Virus record (IMG/VR): IMGVR_UViG_3300027770_001980
Span: 1 to 64,000 of that record
Direction: 5' to 3' (one strand)
From: a virus
Length of the DNA stretch: 64,000 nt
Below, one piece after another: positions 7,223 to 12,906 of this stretch. A program made the position numbers and the translations under genes. Position 1 is the first letter of the stretch. Every line of letters starts with the position of its first letter. Below the pieces are notes generated by a model, which ran no database searches, was not told the DNA's origin, and saw only the letters and a list, made by a program, of their open reading frames with translations.

Positions 7223-7298
7223 TGGGGTGTCGCCTAGTGGCCTAAGGCAACGGTCTTTGAAATCGTCATCATGAGTTCGAATCTCATCTCCCCTGCCA
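7223..7298 (+). tRNA. tRNA-Gln(TTG)
   Basis: The TGGGGTG start with a weak 1-72 pair is typical of bacterial Gln. Anticodon arm ACGGT CTTTGAA ATCGT, T arm ATGAG TTCGAAT CTCAT, discriminator G, CCA encoded. Confidence 0.9.
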
Positions 7299-7317
7299 AA
7301 CATATTAGGAGAATGCA

Positions 7318-7446
7318 ATGGCTCACAAGCAACAAGGTATTCTAACAAAGAGTCCCCAATGGTGGAAGCACCTCAAGGACTGGAAACGTGTGTTCTGGAA
7401 ATCAGAACGCCAAGCACAGAAACGTAACATTAAACAAGGAGAATGA
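7318..7446 (+). CDS. Small basic hypothetical protein in tRNA array
   Basis: A 42-residue basic, tryptophan-rich peptide (MAHKQQGILTK, then WWKHLKDWKRVFW). AGGAGA lies 7 bases before the ATG, a strong ribosome site. It is embedded between tRNA-Gln and tRNA-Lys and is immediately followed by a 7-codon frame with its own AAGGAGA site. The composition suggests nucleic-acid or membrane-surface binding, but no family is recognised. Confidence 0.65.
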   Translation: MAHKQQGILTKSPQWWKHLKDWKRVFWKSERQAQKRNIKQGE

Positions 7447-7447
7447 C

Positions 7448-7471
7448 ATGAAACGTTCAGGTAAACGATAG
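7448..7471 (+). CDS. Possible 7-residue peptide (leader-like)
   Basis: ATG to TAG encodes MKRSGKR, preceded by AAGGAGA at ideal spacing. Its stop touches the base of a 16-bp hairpin at 7471. This is the layout of a leader peptide or of a decayed gene; translation is unproven. Confidence 0.3.
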   Translation: MKRSGKR

Positions 7472-7510
7472 TGTCAATCTTAGATCCCGTATATGGTCTA
7501 GGGTTGGCAC
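7471..7510 (+). other. 16-bp hairpin
   Basis: The 5' arm 7471-7486 pairs with 7495-7510 through 16 pairs including several G-U, with an 8-nt loop CCGTATAT. No T tract follows, so it is not a standard terminator. It could be a processing site. Confidence 0.55.
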
Positions 7511-7537
7511 ATTAAAGACAATTTAATATGCAATCAA

Positions 7538-7611
7538 CCCTCACAAACATTAAGGTGATGTAACCGGCTCTTAACCGGTAAAACACGGATCGTTACCGTG
7601 GTGTGGGACCA
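7538..7611 (+). tRNA. tRNA-Lys(CTT)
   Basis: Anticodon arm ACCGG CTCTTAA CCGGT, D arm ACAT/ATGT, T arm CACGG ATCGTTA CCGTG, acceptor CCCTCAC/GTGTGGG with one T-T mismatch, CCA encoded. Confidence 0.8.
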
Positions 7612-7617
7612 ATATAT

Positions 7618-7691
7618 GGGATCGTAACTTAAAAGTAAAGTATCGGACTTTTAATCCGACTAAGAAGGGGCAGTACCTTCCGGTCTCACCA
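7618..7691 (+). tRNA. tRNA-Lys(TTT) with atypical T loop
   Basis: Acceptor GGGATCG/CGGTCTC, anticodon arm TCGGA CTTTTAA TCCGA. The T arm GAAGG GGCAGTA CCTTC lacks the TTC motif. Its ACCA end is also the first four bases of hairpin element B1. Confidence 0.8.
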
Positions 7692-7770
7692 TATAAAAAC
7701 ACATTGTCCTAGGCTGTGACCTAGTCCATCAGAAGTCCTTTGAGACAGAAACAATGTGTTTCTATATGGT
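7688..7770 (+). repeat. Long inverted-repeat element B1
   Basis: 20-nt arms 7688-7707 and 7751-7770 pair at 19 of 20 positions, with one A-C mismatch. The 5' arm begins with the ACCA end of the preceding tRNA-Lys. The arms carry the shared signature ACACAT...ATGTGT. The core contains a CTAGG/CCTAG hairpin. Confidence 0.75.
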
Positions 7771-7826
7771 AAAGAAGAAGCCGACATGGAAAGGTAGTGC
7801 AAAGGTATACAGTTGGTCTGGTTCGA

Positions 7827-7912
7827 AACAGAGTAAACTGATTGTATAATGAGCGTAGCACAACCCGCATCGCACGGGTAGTTAGTGGGTTCGATTCCCA
7901 TCTTTGTTATCA
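7827..7912 (+). tRNA. Degenerate tRNA-like gene
   Basis: T arm GTGGG TTCGATT CCCAT; acceptor AACAGAG/CTTTGTT pairs; the hairpin ACCCG CATCGCA CGGGT sits at the anticodon position but has A instead of T before TCG. The 3' end reads TCA instead of CCA and the D arm is unclear. Probably decayed. Confidence 0.4.
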
Positions 7913-8027
7913 TACATGAACACATTCAACGGTAAACAGGATACCTGGCAACTGGACGCAGGGGCTATCCCGAAGATGTAGGGCACTACCACCGTAAAGT
8001 CAGGAAATGAGTGTGTTCCTATATGGT
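7909..8027 (+). repeat. Long inverted-repeat element B2
   Basis: 5' arm 7909-7927 (GAACACATTC inside) pairs with 8009-8027 (GAGTGTGTTC inside) at 17 of 19 positions. It joins the 3' end of the degenerate tRNA to the first bases of tRNA-His. The core has an ACGGT/ACCGT stem. Confidence 0.7.
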
Positions 8028-8100
8028 GTCTTTAGTGTAGTGGCCTGCACCCTGCTCTGTGAAAGCGGTAGTACCGGATCGATACCGGTAAGGCACCCCA
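8026..8100 (+). tRNA. tRNA-His(GTG)
   Basis: Acceptor GTGTCTT/AAGGCAC, with G at 8025 available as G-1 opposite C73 as in His tRNAs. Anticodon arm CTGCT CTGTGAA AGCGG, T arm ACCGG ATCGATA CCGGT, CCA encoded. Confidence 0.93.
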
Positions 8101-8111
8101 ATATTTATTGT

Positions 8112-8140
8112 AGAGCATAAATACATTTATAAGGTGCTCT
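8112..8140 (+). promoter_or_regulatory. Hairpin containing ATAAATA motif, leader of HNH gene
   Basis: AGAGCA (8112-8117) pairs with TGCTCT (8135-8140), and ATAAAT (8117-8122) can pair with ATTTAT (8125-8130). CATAAATA (8116-8123) lies in the 5' arm, and the AAGG ribosome site lies between the arms. A transcript starting within the hairpin would lose the 5' arm and expose the ribosome site. Confidence 0.55.
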
Positions 8141-8143
8141 GCA

Positions 8144-8527
8144 ATGTTAAACTCAATATGTAAAAATTGTTCAAAAGAATTTATTAAAGGTCGAAATACA
8201 ACAGGGACATACTGTTCACTACCTTGCACTTTTGAATCTCAAAAAAAAGAAAGAAGAGAAAATTTCTTAGAAGGAAAAATGGTTAACCGTGGATTAATGA
8301 AACAACATATGGTTGATATTCACAGTTGGCAATGTATGTGTTGTAAAAACACTGAATGGTTAGGAGTGCCAATTCCGTTGGAGTTGGATCACATTGATGG
8401 TAATGCAGGAGACAATCGACCTGAAAATTTGCGATTGCTATGTCCAAACTGCCATGCACAGACTCCAACACATAAAGCAAAGAATAAAGGCAATGGCCGC
8501 GGGAGTCGCGGATTGCCCTGGTATTAA
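8144..8527 (+). CDS. HNH homing endonuclease
   Basis: A 127-residue endonuclease of the HNH type. N-terminal CKNCSKEF and CSLPC form a probable zinc site. The catalytic region is CMCCKNTEW...LELDHIDGNAGDNRPENLRLLCPNCHAQT, with the LDHIDG and N-x8-CPNCH parts of the beta-beta-alpha-metal nuclease. It is inserted between tRNA-His and tRNA-Ile and starts two bases before the latter ends its spacer, typical of a mobile gene targeting tRNA-array DNA. It has its own ATAAATA/hairpin leader, so it is probably expressed late and silenced on early read-through RNA. Confidence 0.88.
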   Translation: MLNSICKNCSKEFIKGRNTTGTYCSLPCTFESQKKERRENFLEGKMVNRGLMKQHMVDIHSWQCMCCKNTEWLGVPIPLELDHIDGNAGDNRPENLRLLCPNCHAQTPTHKAKNKGNGRGSRGLPWY

Positions 8528-8529
8528 TT

Positions 8530-8603
8530 CCTCTTGTAGTTAAATGGTATAACGGCCTCTTGATAAGTGGTTATTACAAGTTCGATTCTTGTCGAGAGGA
8601 CCA
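8530..8603 (+). tRNA. tRNA-Ile(GAT)
   Basis: Acceptor CCTCTTG/CGAGAGG, anticodon loop TTGATAA on a GCCTC/GTGGT stem with one T-T mismatch, T arm ACAAG TTCGATT CTTGT, CCA encoded. Confidence 0.85.
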
Positions 8604-8610
8604 AGTTTAC

Positions 8611-8685
8611 GCCTGGTTAGTTCAGCGGAAGAACGTCTGCCCGATTAGCGGAATGTTGTAGGTTCGACTCCTACACCGGGTACCA
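8611..8685 (+). tRNA. tRNA-Ile(GAT)-like with C33
   Basis: Acceptor GCCTGGT/ACCGGGT, anticodon arm TCTGC CCGATTA GCGGA, T arm GTAGG TTCGACT CCTAC, CCA encoded. Position 33 is C rather than the near-universal T, so the anticodon reading GAT is less certain. Confidence 0.75.
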
Positions 8686-8692
8686 AATCAAT

Positions 8693-8767
8693 GCGCCCGT
8701 AGTATAATGGATAATACACTAGGCTACGAACTTAGGAATGGTGGTTCGATTCCATCCGGGCGCACCA
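8693..8767 (+). tRNA. tRNA-Arg(ACG)
   Basis: Acceptor GCGCCCG/CGGGCGC perfect, anticodon arm CTAGG CTACGAA CTTAG, T arm GGTGG TTCGATT CCATC, CCA encoded. Confidence 0.95.
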
Positions 8768-8775
8768 ATAGTTAA

Positions 8776-8865
8776 GGAAGCGTGGCAGAGCCCGGCTTAT
8801 TGCAGCAGTCTTGAAAACTGCCGACCCGAAAGGGTCCGTGAGTTCGAATCTCACCGCTTCCGCCA
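8776..8865 (+). tRNA. tRNA-Ser(TGA)
   Basis: Class II, 90 nt. Acceptor GGAAGCG/CGCTTCC, anticodon arm GCAGT CTTGAAA ACTGC, variable arm GACCC/GGGTC, T arm GTGAG TTCGAAT CTCAC, discriminator G, CCA encoded. Confidence 0.95.
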
Positions 8866-8869
8866 ATAC

Positions 8870-8877
8870 AATAAATA
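8870..8877 (+). promoter_or_regulatory. ATAAATA late-promoter-like motif
   Basis: AATAAATA six bases upstream of the ATG at 8883. The close spacing would make the mRNA nearly leaderless. Confidence 0.35.
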
Positions 8878-8882
8878 AGTCT

Positions 8883-9626
8883 ATGCGAATACATGAACTT
8901 ATTGTAGAAACTACTGAGGAAGATCGTGCTATCATTAGCCTTGCTGATGTTATCTATAAGGATCTACAGCAATATGCTGATACAGAATTAGACTACGATG
9001 AAACAGGTGTGATGCACATTGGACGCATCGGTGATCTGTTTGATACTCCGATTCCCGGACTTGATCGCGTGAGATTAGAAATATCTTCAGATGAGTCCAT
9101 AGTGGATCTGGCACGTAGACTTCACGGTAAGGCTACACCGTCAGATAGTCATTTTGGACAATGGGATCCTATGGAGAAGGCGATATCTTTAAATGCTGAT
9201 TACTTGAGCTCTAATCGTATGCGTAGTGTCATAGCACATGAATTAAGACATGCCATGGACGATATGAAATCGTTGAATAGGGCTAACCAAAGTACACGAT
9301 ATCGTACAGCAAGGAAGCCCGAGCATCAAGCAGATAAAGATGGTGCTTATCAAGCACAACCTGCAGAAATCAATGCTAGGTTTATCGAAGCGTTGAATGT
9401 GTTAGTGCCCGTCATACCAAAGTTGGCAAATTTAGAACCTGCTGCATTTAGAACAAAGATGACAGCATATATAAACAAAGCATTTGAACTTAAAGACATC
9501 GCAGATTATTATCCAGAAAAGACAGCAAGTCCACACTATAAGAGATTGCTGCAACGAGCATGGGCTTTTATTGAAAAAGAGCTGGCTCACATACGATCAC
9601 AAACAGTTGACACAGCGGCGGAATAA
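8883..9626 (+). CDS. Putative zinc metallopeptidase-like protein (HELRH)
   Basis: A 247-residue protein starting MRIHELIVETTEED, an N-terminus like those of many virion-associated phage proteins. Residues 119-123 (VIAHELRHAMDD) are a classical HExxH zinc-peptidase site in a predicted helix; no third ligand is certain. The start at 8883 is chosen over an upstream in-frame ATG because the latter lies inside tRNA-Ser. The last codons overlap the promoter at 9607. It may process virion or host proteins; substrate unknown. Confidence 0.6.
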   Translation: MRIHELIVETTEEDRAIISLADVIYKDLQQYADTELDYDETGVMHIGRIGDLFDTPIPGLDRVRLEISSDESIVDLARRLHGKATPSDSHFGQWDPMEKAISLNADYLSSNRMRSVIAHELRHAMDDMKSLNRANQSTRYRTARKPEHQADKDGAYQAQPAEINARFIEALNVLVPVIPKLANLEPAAFRTKMTAYINKAFELKDIADYYPEKTASPHYKRLLQRAWAFIEKELAHIRSQTVDTAAE

Positions 9627-9635
9627 GTATATAAT
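9607..9635 (+). promoter_or_regulatory. Sigma70-like promoter for tRNA block
   Basis: TTGACA (9607-9612) inside the end of the upstream gene, 17-nt spacer, TATAAT (9630-9635). The predicted start coincides with the first base of the tRNA at 9642. Confidence 0.82.
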
Positions 9636-9641
9636 ATACTT

Positions 9642-9750
9642 GCGACCGTGAGTGGAACATGGCAGACCTCCGGACCGGGGATTCTCGGCGAGGGATGGGG
9701 CGAAGTCTTAGACACAGCCTTTGTAGGTTCAAACCCTACCGGTCGTACCA
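9642..9750 (+). tRNA. Oversized tRNA, anticodon unresolved
   Basis: 109 nt. Acceptor GCGACCG/CGGTCGT, T arm GTAGG TTCAAAC CCTAC, discriminator A and CCA are sound. The D region (GTGGAACATGGCAGAC) is Leu-like. The GC-rich middle does not give a standard 5-bp/7-nt anticodon arm, so an insertion or unusual variable arm is likely. Confidence 0.55.
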
Positions 9751-9762
9751 GTTAAGAATTAA

Positions 9763-9851
9763 GGAATGGTCCCATAATGGTATTGGAGCAGATTGCTAAT
9801 CTGTCGGTCGTTTAATACGGCTTCCGAGTTCGAGTCTCGGTCATTCCGCCA
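9763..9851 (+). tRNA. tRNA-Ser(GCT)
   Basis: Class II, 89 nt. Acceptor GGAATGG/TCATTCC, anticodon arm GCAGA TTGCTAA TCTGT, T arm CCGAG TTCGAGT CTCGG, discriminator G, CCA encoded. A broken copy lies beyond the next gene at 10674. Confidence 0.94.
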
Positions 9852-9872
9852 AGTTGATAAAAGAAGAATTAT

Positions 9873-10670
9873 ATGATTTTAGATTGTGTTACATTTTTTA
9901 ATGAGTTAGAATTATTAGAGGGTAGATTAGAATACCTGTATGATACCGTAGACTATTTTATCATAGTTGAAAGTGATACAACTCATAGTGGTCACCCTAA
10001 ACCTTTAAACTATTTGCCTAACATACAGAGATATAAAAAATATCTGGACAAGATAATTTATTTTCCGTATCCGGCAGAAATTAAAGATCTAAATATCGAT
10101 CAAACTCTTGATAAATTTGATTACGATTCCGCACATTGGAAAATAGAGAAAAGACAAAGAAGTCATATTCTTAATGCGATAAAATTTTTCAAGGATGACG
10201 ATATAGTATTGATCAGTGATGTTGATGAGATTCCTTCTAAATCTGCTATCGAGATAGCATCCGAGCAGTTAGGAAAATCAGCAGCAGCATTTTCATTATC
10301 ACAGGATTTTTTCTTTTATAATTTTGCTCAGAGGCAAAGTTTTCCGTGGAAAGGTACTGTTGTTTCTACAAACAAATTTGTTCAACAACAAGGTCCGCAG
10401 TGGCTTCGTGATATGCGTTGGGATATTCCAACAATATTTCAAGGTGGATATCATTTGAGCTACTGGGGTGATCCAGAACGTATCGCAACTAAGATACAGA
10501 ACTTTGCACATCAGGAACTCAACAAAGAAACCTTTACAGATACCGAACGTATAAAAGAAAGAATTAAATCAGGTAACGATCCGTTTGATCGTCAACCATT
10601 GATTCCTGTAGAACCGGAATCAATTCCAAAAGACATTTATGACATATTCAACAAATATGGCAGTAGTTAA
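9873..10670 (+). CDS. Family 17-like glycosyltransferase
   Basis: A 265-residue protein closely resembling GT17 (beta-1,4-N-acetylglucosaminyltransferase-like) enzymes: N-terminal DCVTFFNELELLEGRLEYL, then FIIVESDTTHSGHPKPL, then a helix with RQRS and LISDVDEIPS, the acidic D-x-D-E site. No signal peptide is present, so action is cytoplasmic, probably on phage DNA, virion protein or a nucleotide-linked sugar. The gene is flanked by an intact tRNA-Ser(GCT) on the left and a broken tRNA-Ser(GCT) on the right, as if inserted next to or into that tRNA. Confidence 0.8.
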   Translation: MILDCVTFFNELELLEGRLEYLYDTVDYFIIVESDTTHSGHPKPLNYLPNIQRYKKYLDKIIYFPYPAEIKDLNIDQTLDKFDYDSAHWKIEKRQRSHILNAIKFFKDDDIVLISDVDEIPSKSAIEIASEQLGKSAAAFSLSQDFFFYNFAQRQSFPWKGTVVSTNKFVQQQGPQWLRDMRWDIPTIFQGGYHLSYWGDPERIATKIQNFAHQELNKETFTDTERIKERIKSGNDPFDRQPLIPVEPESIPKDIYDIFNKYGSS

Positions 10671-10673
10671 TTT

Positions 10674-10763
10674 GTATCTCTGGTGTAATGGTATTGGAGC
10701 GGATTGCTAATCCGTCGAGTTGCGAAAGCAGCTTTCTGAGTTCGAGTCTCAGTCATTCCGCCA
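10674..10763 (+). pseudogene. tRNA-Ser(GCT) pseudogene
   Basis: It shares long blocks with tRNA-Ser(GCT) at 9763: TAATGGTATTGGAGC, an anticodon arm with TTGCTAA, and GTCATTCCGCCA at the end. The 5' acceptor strand (GTATCTC) no longer pairs with TCATTCC. The broken edge touches the stop of the glycosyltransferase gene. Confidence 0.7.
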
Positions 10764-10770
10764 AATAAAT

Positions 10771-10847
10771 GAGTCAGTAGTTCCAATTGGCAGAACGTTG
10801 GTCTCCAAAACCAAATGTTGTAGGTTCAAATCCTACCTGGCTCGCCA
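10771..10847 (+). tRNA. tRNA-Trp(CCA)
   Basis: Acceptor GAGTCAG/CTGGCTC, anticodon arm TTGGT CTCCAAA ACCAA, T arm GTAGG TTCAAAT CCTAC, discriminator G, CCA encoded. Confidence 0.94.
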
Positions 10848-10871
10848 AACAAAGATAGTAAATAATAGTAT

Positions 10872-10945
10872 GCGGGTATGATGTAAAGGTAACCTGAAAC
10901 CTTGCCAAGGTTTATTTGAGAGTTCGATTCTCTCTACCCGCTCCA
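10872..10945 (+). tRNA. tRNA-Gly(GCC), second copy
   Basis: Acceptor GCGGGTA/TACCCGC perfect, anticodon arm AAACC TTGCCAA GGTTT, T arm GAGAG TTCGATT CTCTC, discriminator T as common for Gly, CCA encoded. Confidence 0.95.
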
Positions 10946-11059
10946 AATAGGCCGGACCTGTATCCATATTCCGGCTCCGCTGACGCGAAAACAGGATGGG
11001 CTGCGCTCACGGGGTTTGATTGTTTCCCGACACAACAATAACAATCACCAAACATATGG

Positions 11060-11104
11060 CCTCACCCTCTAGCAACATAGTTCTACGGTGAGGTTTTCTT
11101 TTTT
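11060..11104 (+). terminator. Rho-independent terminator
   Basis: CCTCACC (11060-11066) with GGTGAGG (11087-11093), 20-nt loop, then TTTTCTTTTTT. Upstream, 10950-11040 has a GCCGG/CCGGC hairpin and GC-rich sequence without a gene. Confidence 0.7.
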
Positions 11105-11164
11105 AGGATAGCAACAGCAAACATTTAAAAACTTTTCTTGAACAAAAGCCAAAAATGCTATCCT
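11105..11164 (+). repeat. Recurrent stem element A3
   Basis: AGGATAGCA (11105-11113) with TGCTATCCT (11156-11164), ACAGCAAAC after the 5' arm, GTTTTATTATG after the 3' arm: nearly identical arms to A1. Confidence 0.7.
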
Positions 11165-11174
11165 GTTTTATTAT

Positions 11175-11250
11175 GCCATAGTAGCTCCAATGGTAGAGCA
11201 GCGGACTGAAAATTCGTGTGTTGCTGGTTCGAATCCAGCCTATGGTACCA
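11175..11250 (+). tRNA. tRNA-Phe(GAA)
   Basis: Acceptor GCCATAG/CTATGGT, anticodon arm GCGGA CTGAAAA TTCGT, T arm GCTGG TTCGAAT CCAGC, discriminator A, CCA encoded. Confidence 0.95.
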
Positions 11251-11258
11251 ATTTATAA

Positions 11259-11266
11259 TATAAATA
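11259..11266 (+). promoter_or_regulatory. TATAAATA late-promoter-like motif
   Basis: Exact T4 late-promoter octamer. The ATG of the next gene is only five bases downstream, so the mRNA would have almost no leader. Confidence 0.55.
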
Positions 11267-11271
11267 TTTTT

Positions 11272-11991
11272 ATGAAAATTGCAATATTACTATCCGGACA
11301 ACCAAGATTTACTCAAGAGTTTCAATTATTTTTAGATAATTTAGTAGGTTATGATCAAGCAGATTGGTTTGTTTACATGACCAATAATAATCACGATCCT
11401 TTTAAAGATAATCGCATTAAAATTCCAGAGACCTGGATAAATTATGAAATAGATTGGGCCAGAGAGACTATAACAAGAAATCTTCCTCCTAACAATTTTC
11501 TCAGACGTTTCGAAATATCGAATGTACACGAACAAATTTTTCCAACTCTTCGAGAAGAACATCTATCTGGTAATCAAGCTATTTTCAAAATGCACTATAA
11601 TATATTTAAAACAAATCAATTAAGAGAAGAATATGAAACCTCTTATAATTTTAAATACGATGCAATTGTTAGAGCCCGCCCCGATGTTGGACTTAATCAG
11701 ATAATAGATCTTCGAAAATTTGATTTGTCGACCAGGGGAGTCTTTATGCCTTGCCCTTTTTATGGACACCCAGGGAGAGAGTCTAATGATTTGATTGGAT
11801 TTGGTAATTCGGAGGTCATGTCTATTTACAGTAATGCCTTACATCATTTCAAAGAATATAGTGATGCTGGAGAAATAGTTTGCCCTGAAACACTATTATC
11901 ACGGCACTTGATTACAAATAATGTATCACGTATAAAATCTGATTTTAGTCACATTTTTCGAACTCTGCCTTTAGATCCTAAATGGTTTTGA
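11272..11991 (+). CDS. Glycosyltransferase-like protein, paralogue 1
   Basis: A 239-residue member of a three-copy family in this window (also 17160 and 22469). Shared features are the N-terminus MKIAILLSGQPRF, then GYDQADWFVYMTN, a YNIFKTNQLREEYE helix, and FKYDAIVRARPDVG, whose R-x-R-x-D resembles the acidic site of nucleotide-sugar transferases. The C-terminus ends LPLDPKWF. ATG 11272 is chosen because the sequence upstream belongs to tRNA-Phe and because family similarity begins here. Donor and acceptor are unknown; the glycosyltransferase call is an inference from motif layout. Confidence 0.6.
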   Translation: MKIAILLSGQPRFTQEFQLFLDNLVGYDQADWFVYMTNNNHDPFKDNRIKIPETWINYEIDWARETITRNLPPNNFLRRFEISNVHEQIFPTLREEHLSGNQAIFKMHYNIFKTNQLREEYETSYNFKYDAIVRARPDVGLNQIIDLRKFDLSTRGVFMPCPFYGHPGRESNDLIGFGNSEVMSIYSNALHHFKEYSDAGEIVCPETLLSRHLITNNVSRIKSDFSHIFRTLPLDPKWF

Positions 11992-12010
11992 GTGTCTGAA
12001 CTAATTACAT

Positions 12011-12097
12011 GGAAGATAGAAGTGCCGGGCACTAAGCAACTTGGAAAGTTGTTCCACTCTGAAAGGGGTGACAGTTCGACTCTGTTATCTTCCTCCA
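12011..12097 (+). tRNA. tRNA-Ser(GGA)
   Basis: Class II, 87 nt. Acceptor GGAAGAT/ATCTTCC, anticodon arm GCAAC TTGGAAA GTTGT, variable arm CACTCT/AGGGGTG, T loop TTCGACT, CCA encoded. Confidence 0.93.
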
Positions 12098-12117
12098 ACA
12101 CACTAAAGGAGCATAAC

Positions 12118-12180
12118 ATGTTAGTAATAGGATTATTAGTAATCATGGGTATGCTCTATTTGATTATTAGAAAGTTATAA
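12118..12180 (+). CDS. 20-residue hydrophobic peptide
   Basis: ATG preceded by AAAGGAG at good spacing encodes MLVIGLLVIM..., one membrane-spanning stretch ending in RKL. It is placed between tRNA-Ser(GGA) and tRNA-Met. Very short single-helix phage peptides exist, but function and translation are unproven. Confidence 0.4.
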   Translation: MLVIGLLVIMGMLYLIIRKL

Positions 12181-12181
12181 T

Positions 12182-12257
12182 GGTAGAGTAGCATAGCGGC
12201 TAATGCACCAGCTTCATACGCTGTCGATCGTGGGTTCGAGTCCCACCTCTACTACCA
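12182..12257 (+). tRNA. tRNA-Met(CAT)
   Basis: Acceptor GGTAGAG/CTCTACT, anticodon loop TTCATAC on CAGC/GCTG, T arm GTGGG TTCGAGT CCCAC, CCA encoded. Elongator Met or lysidine-type Ile cannot be told apart. Confidence 0.85.
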
Positions 12258-12263
12258 ATCAAT

Positions 12264-12382
12264 GTCGTTGTCGTCTAATGGTAGGACGCTTATAAAAGGT
12301 TATCCTGTTAAGGATACAGTCAGCACAATCAAATTCCATGTCAAGGAAGAGATCTGGGTTCGAATCCCAGCTGCGACCCCCA
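12264..12382 (+). tRNA. Oversized tRNA, possibly Asp(GTC) with insertion
   Basis: Acceptor GTCGTTG/CTGCGAC, D arm GTC/GAC, T arm CTGGG TTCGAAT CCCAG. About 40 extra bases, including a TATCC/GGATA hairpin, sit between the D arm and a TTCC ATGTCAA GGAA arm that would give GTC. The end reads CCCCA. Confidence 0.45.
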
Positions 12383-12388
12383 GTTTAT

Positions 12389-12464
12389 GTACATGAGCCC
12401 GAAGATTGAGGGTACCGTTAATTGAGACGGCGAAAGGCGATTGAGATGATACCCATGTACGCCA
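12389..12464 (+). ncRNA. tRNA-shaped RNA without T-arm consensus
   Basis: 76 nt with a perfect GTACATG/CATGTAC acceptor, G discriminator, encoded CCA and the usual AGTTT spacer. A CCC/GGG D-like arm and a CCGT/ACGG arm follow. The T-arm position has no TTCRA; instead ATTGAG occurs three times (in each arm). Confidence 0.45.
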
Positions 12465-12623
12465 AGTTTCGAGATAGACGTAGAGATCGAGTCCCCTGTA
12501 CGCTAGTGCCCTATTTCTTGAGCATGACACACCAGTAGCAGTATCGGGTCAAGCAAAACTCTCTCATACGAGACAAACCAATGAGTCCTTGAGAAAGATA
12601 GTTGGAGGCTCGAAAACCTATAT
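12465..12623 (+). other. Gene-free structured stretch
   Basis: No tRNA or CDS could be assigned. GAGATAG (near 12470) pairs with CTATTTC (near 12513), CTTGA with TCAAG, and TCTC ATAC GAGA forms a hairpin. An isolated AGG CTCGAAAA CCT resembles a decayed T arm near 12606. Confidence 0.35.
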
Positions 12624-12709
12624 GCTCTGGTGCAGGGAATTGGAAGACCGGCAACGTTGAGAACGTTGTGACCTAACAGGTGTGGGTTCGAGTCCCACCC
12701 AGAGCACCA
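12624..12709 (+). tRNA. tRNA-Leu(GAG)
   Basis: Class II. Acceptor GCTCTGG/CCAGAGC perfect, anticodon arm CAACG TTGAGAA CGTTG, variable arm ACCT/AGGT, T arm GTGGG TTCGAGT CCCAC, CCA encoded. Confidence 0.94.
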
Positions 12710-12713
12710 ATTT

Positions 12714-12787
12714 AGTTCCTTAGTTTAATGGCAGAACACTACCTCGACACGGTGACAATGAAAGTTCGATTCTTTCAGGAACTACCA
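12714..12787 (+). tRNA. tRNA-Val(GAC) with C33
   Basis: Acceptor AGTTCCT/AGGAACT perfect, anticodon loop TCGACAC on TACC/GGTG, T arm GAAAG TTCGATT CTTTC, CCA encoded. Position 33 is C. Its last 30 bases are repeated exactly at 12876. Confidence 0.8.
12758..12787 (+). repeat. 30-bp direct repeat, copy 1 (tRNA-Val 3' half)
   Basis: The 3' part of tRNA-Val from the variable loop through CCA. Identical over 30 bases to 12876-12905. Confidence 0.9.
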
Positions 12788-12878
12788 TATATAAAAACAT
12801 ATTAGGCCCTCGGTCGTAGACTTGAGTTGCGGGTATAGTGCCTTCCAAGCCGTGGACTCGAATGTGTTTTTATATATG
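12786..12878 (+). repeat. Long inverted-repeat element B3
   Basis: 5' arm 12786-12803 pairs with 12861-12878 over 18 positions with one G-U. The arms match the B1 and B4 arms in type (AAAAACA...TGTTTTT). It sits between the two copies of the tRNA-Val 3' half. Confidence 0.8.
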
Positions 12879-12905
12879 AAAGTTCGATTCTTTCAGGAAC
12901 TACCA
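12876..12905 (+). pseudogene. Orphan tRNA-Val 3' half (30-bp direct repeat, copy 2)
   Basis: An exact second copy of 12758-12787, including T arm, acceptor 3' strand and CCA, without any 5' half. It is directly downstream of element B3. Confidence 0.85.
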
Positions 12906-12906
12906 A

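Noticed and set aside
7688-8027. Self-cleaving hammerhead ribozymes in the hairpin cores
   Set aside because: The CTGATGA and GAAA catalytic strands are not present in the required order in any core examined.
8811-8882. Upstream ATG extension of the HELRH protein
   Set aside because: It lies within tRNA-Ser(TGA), so the start at 8883 is used.
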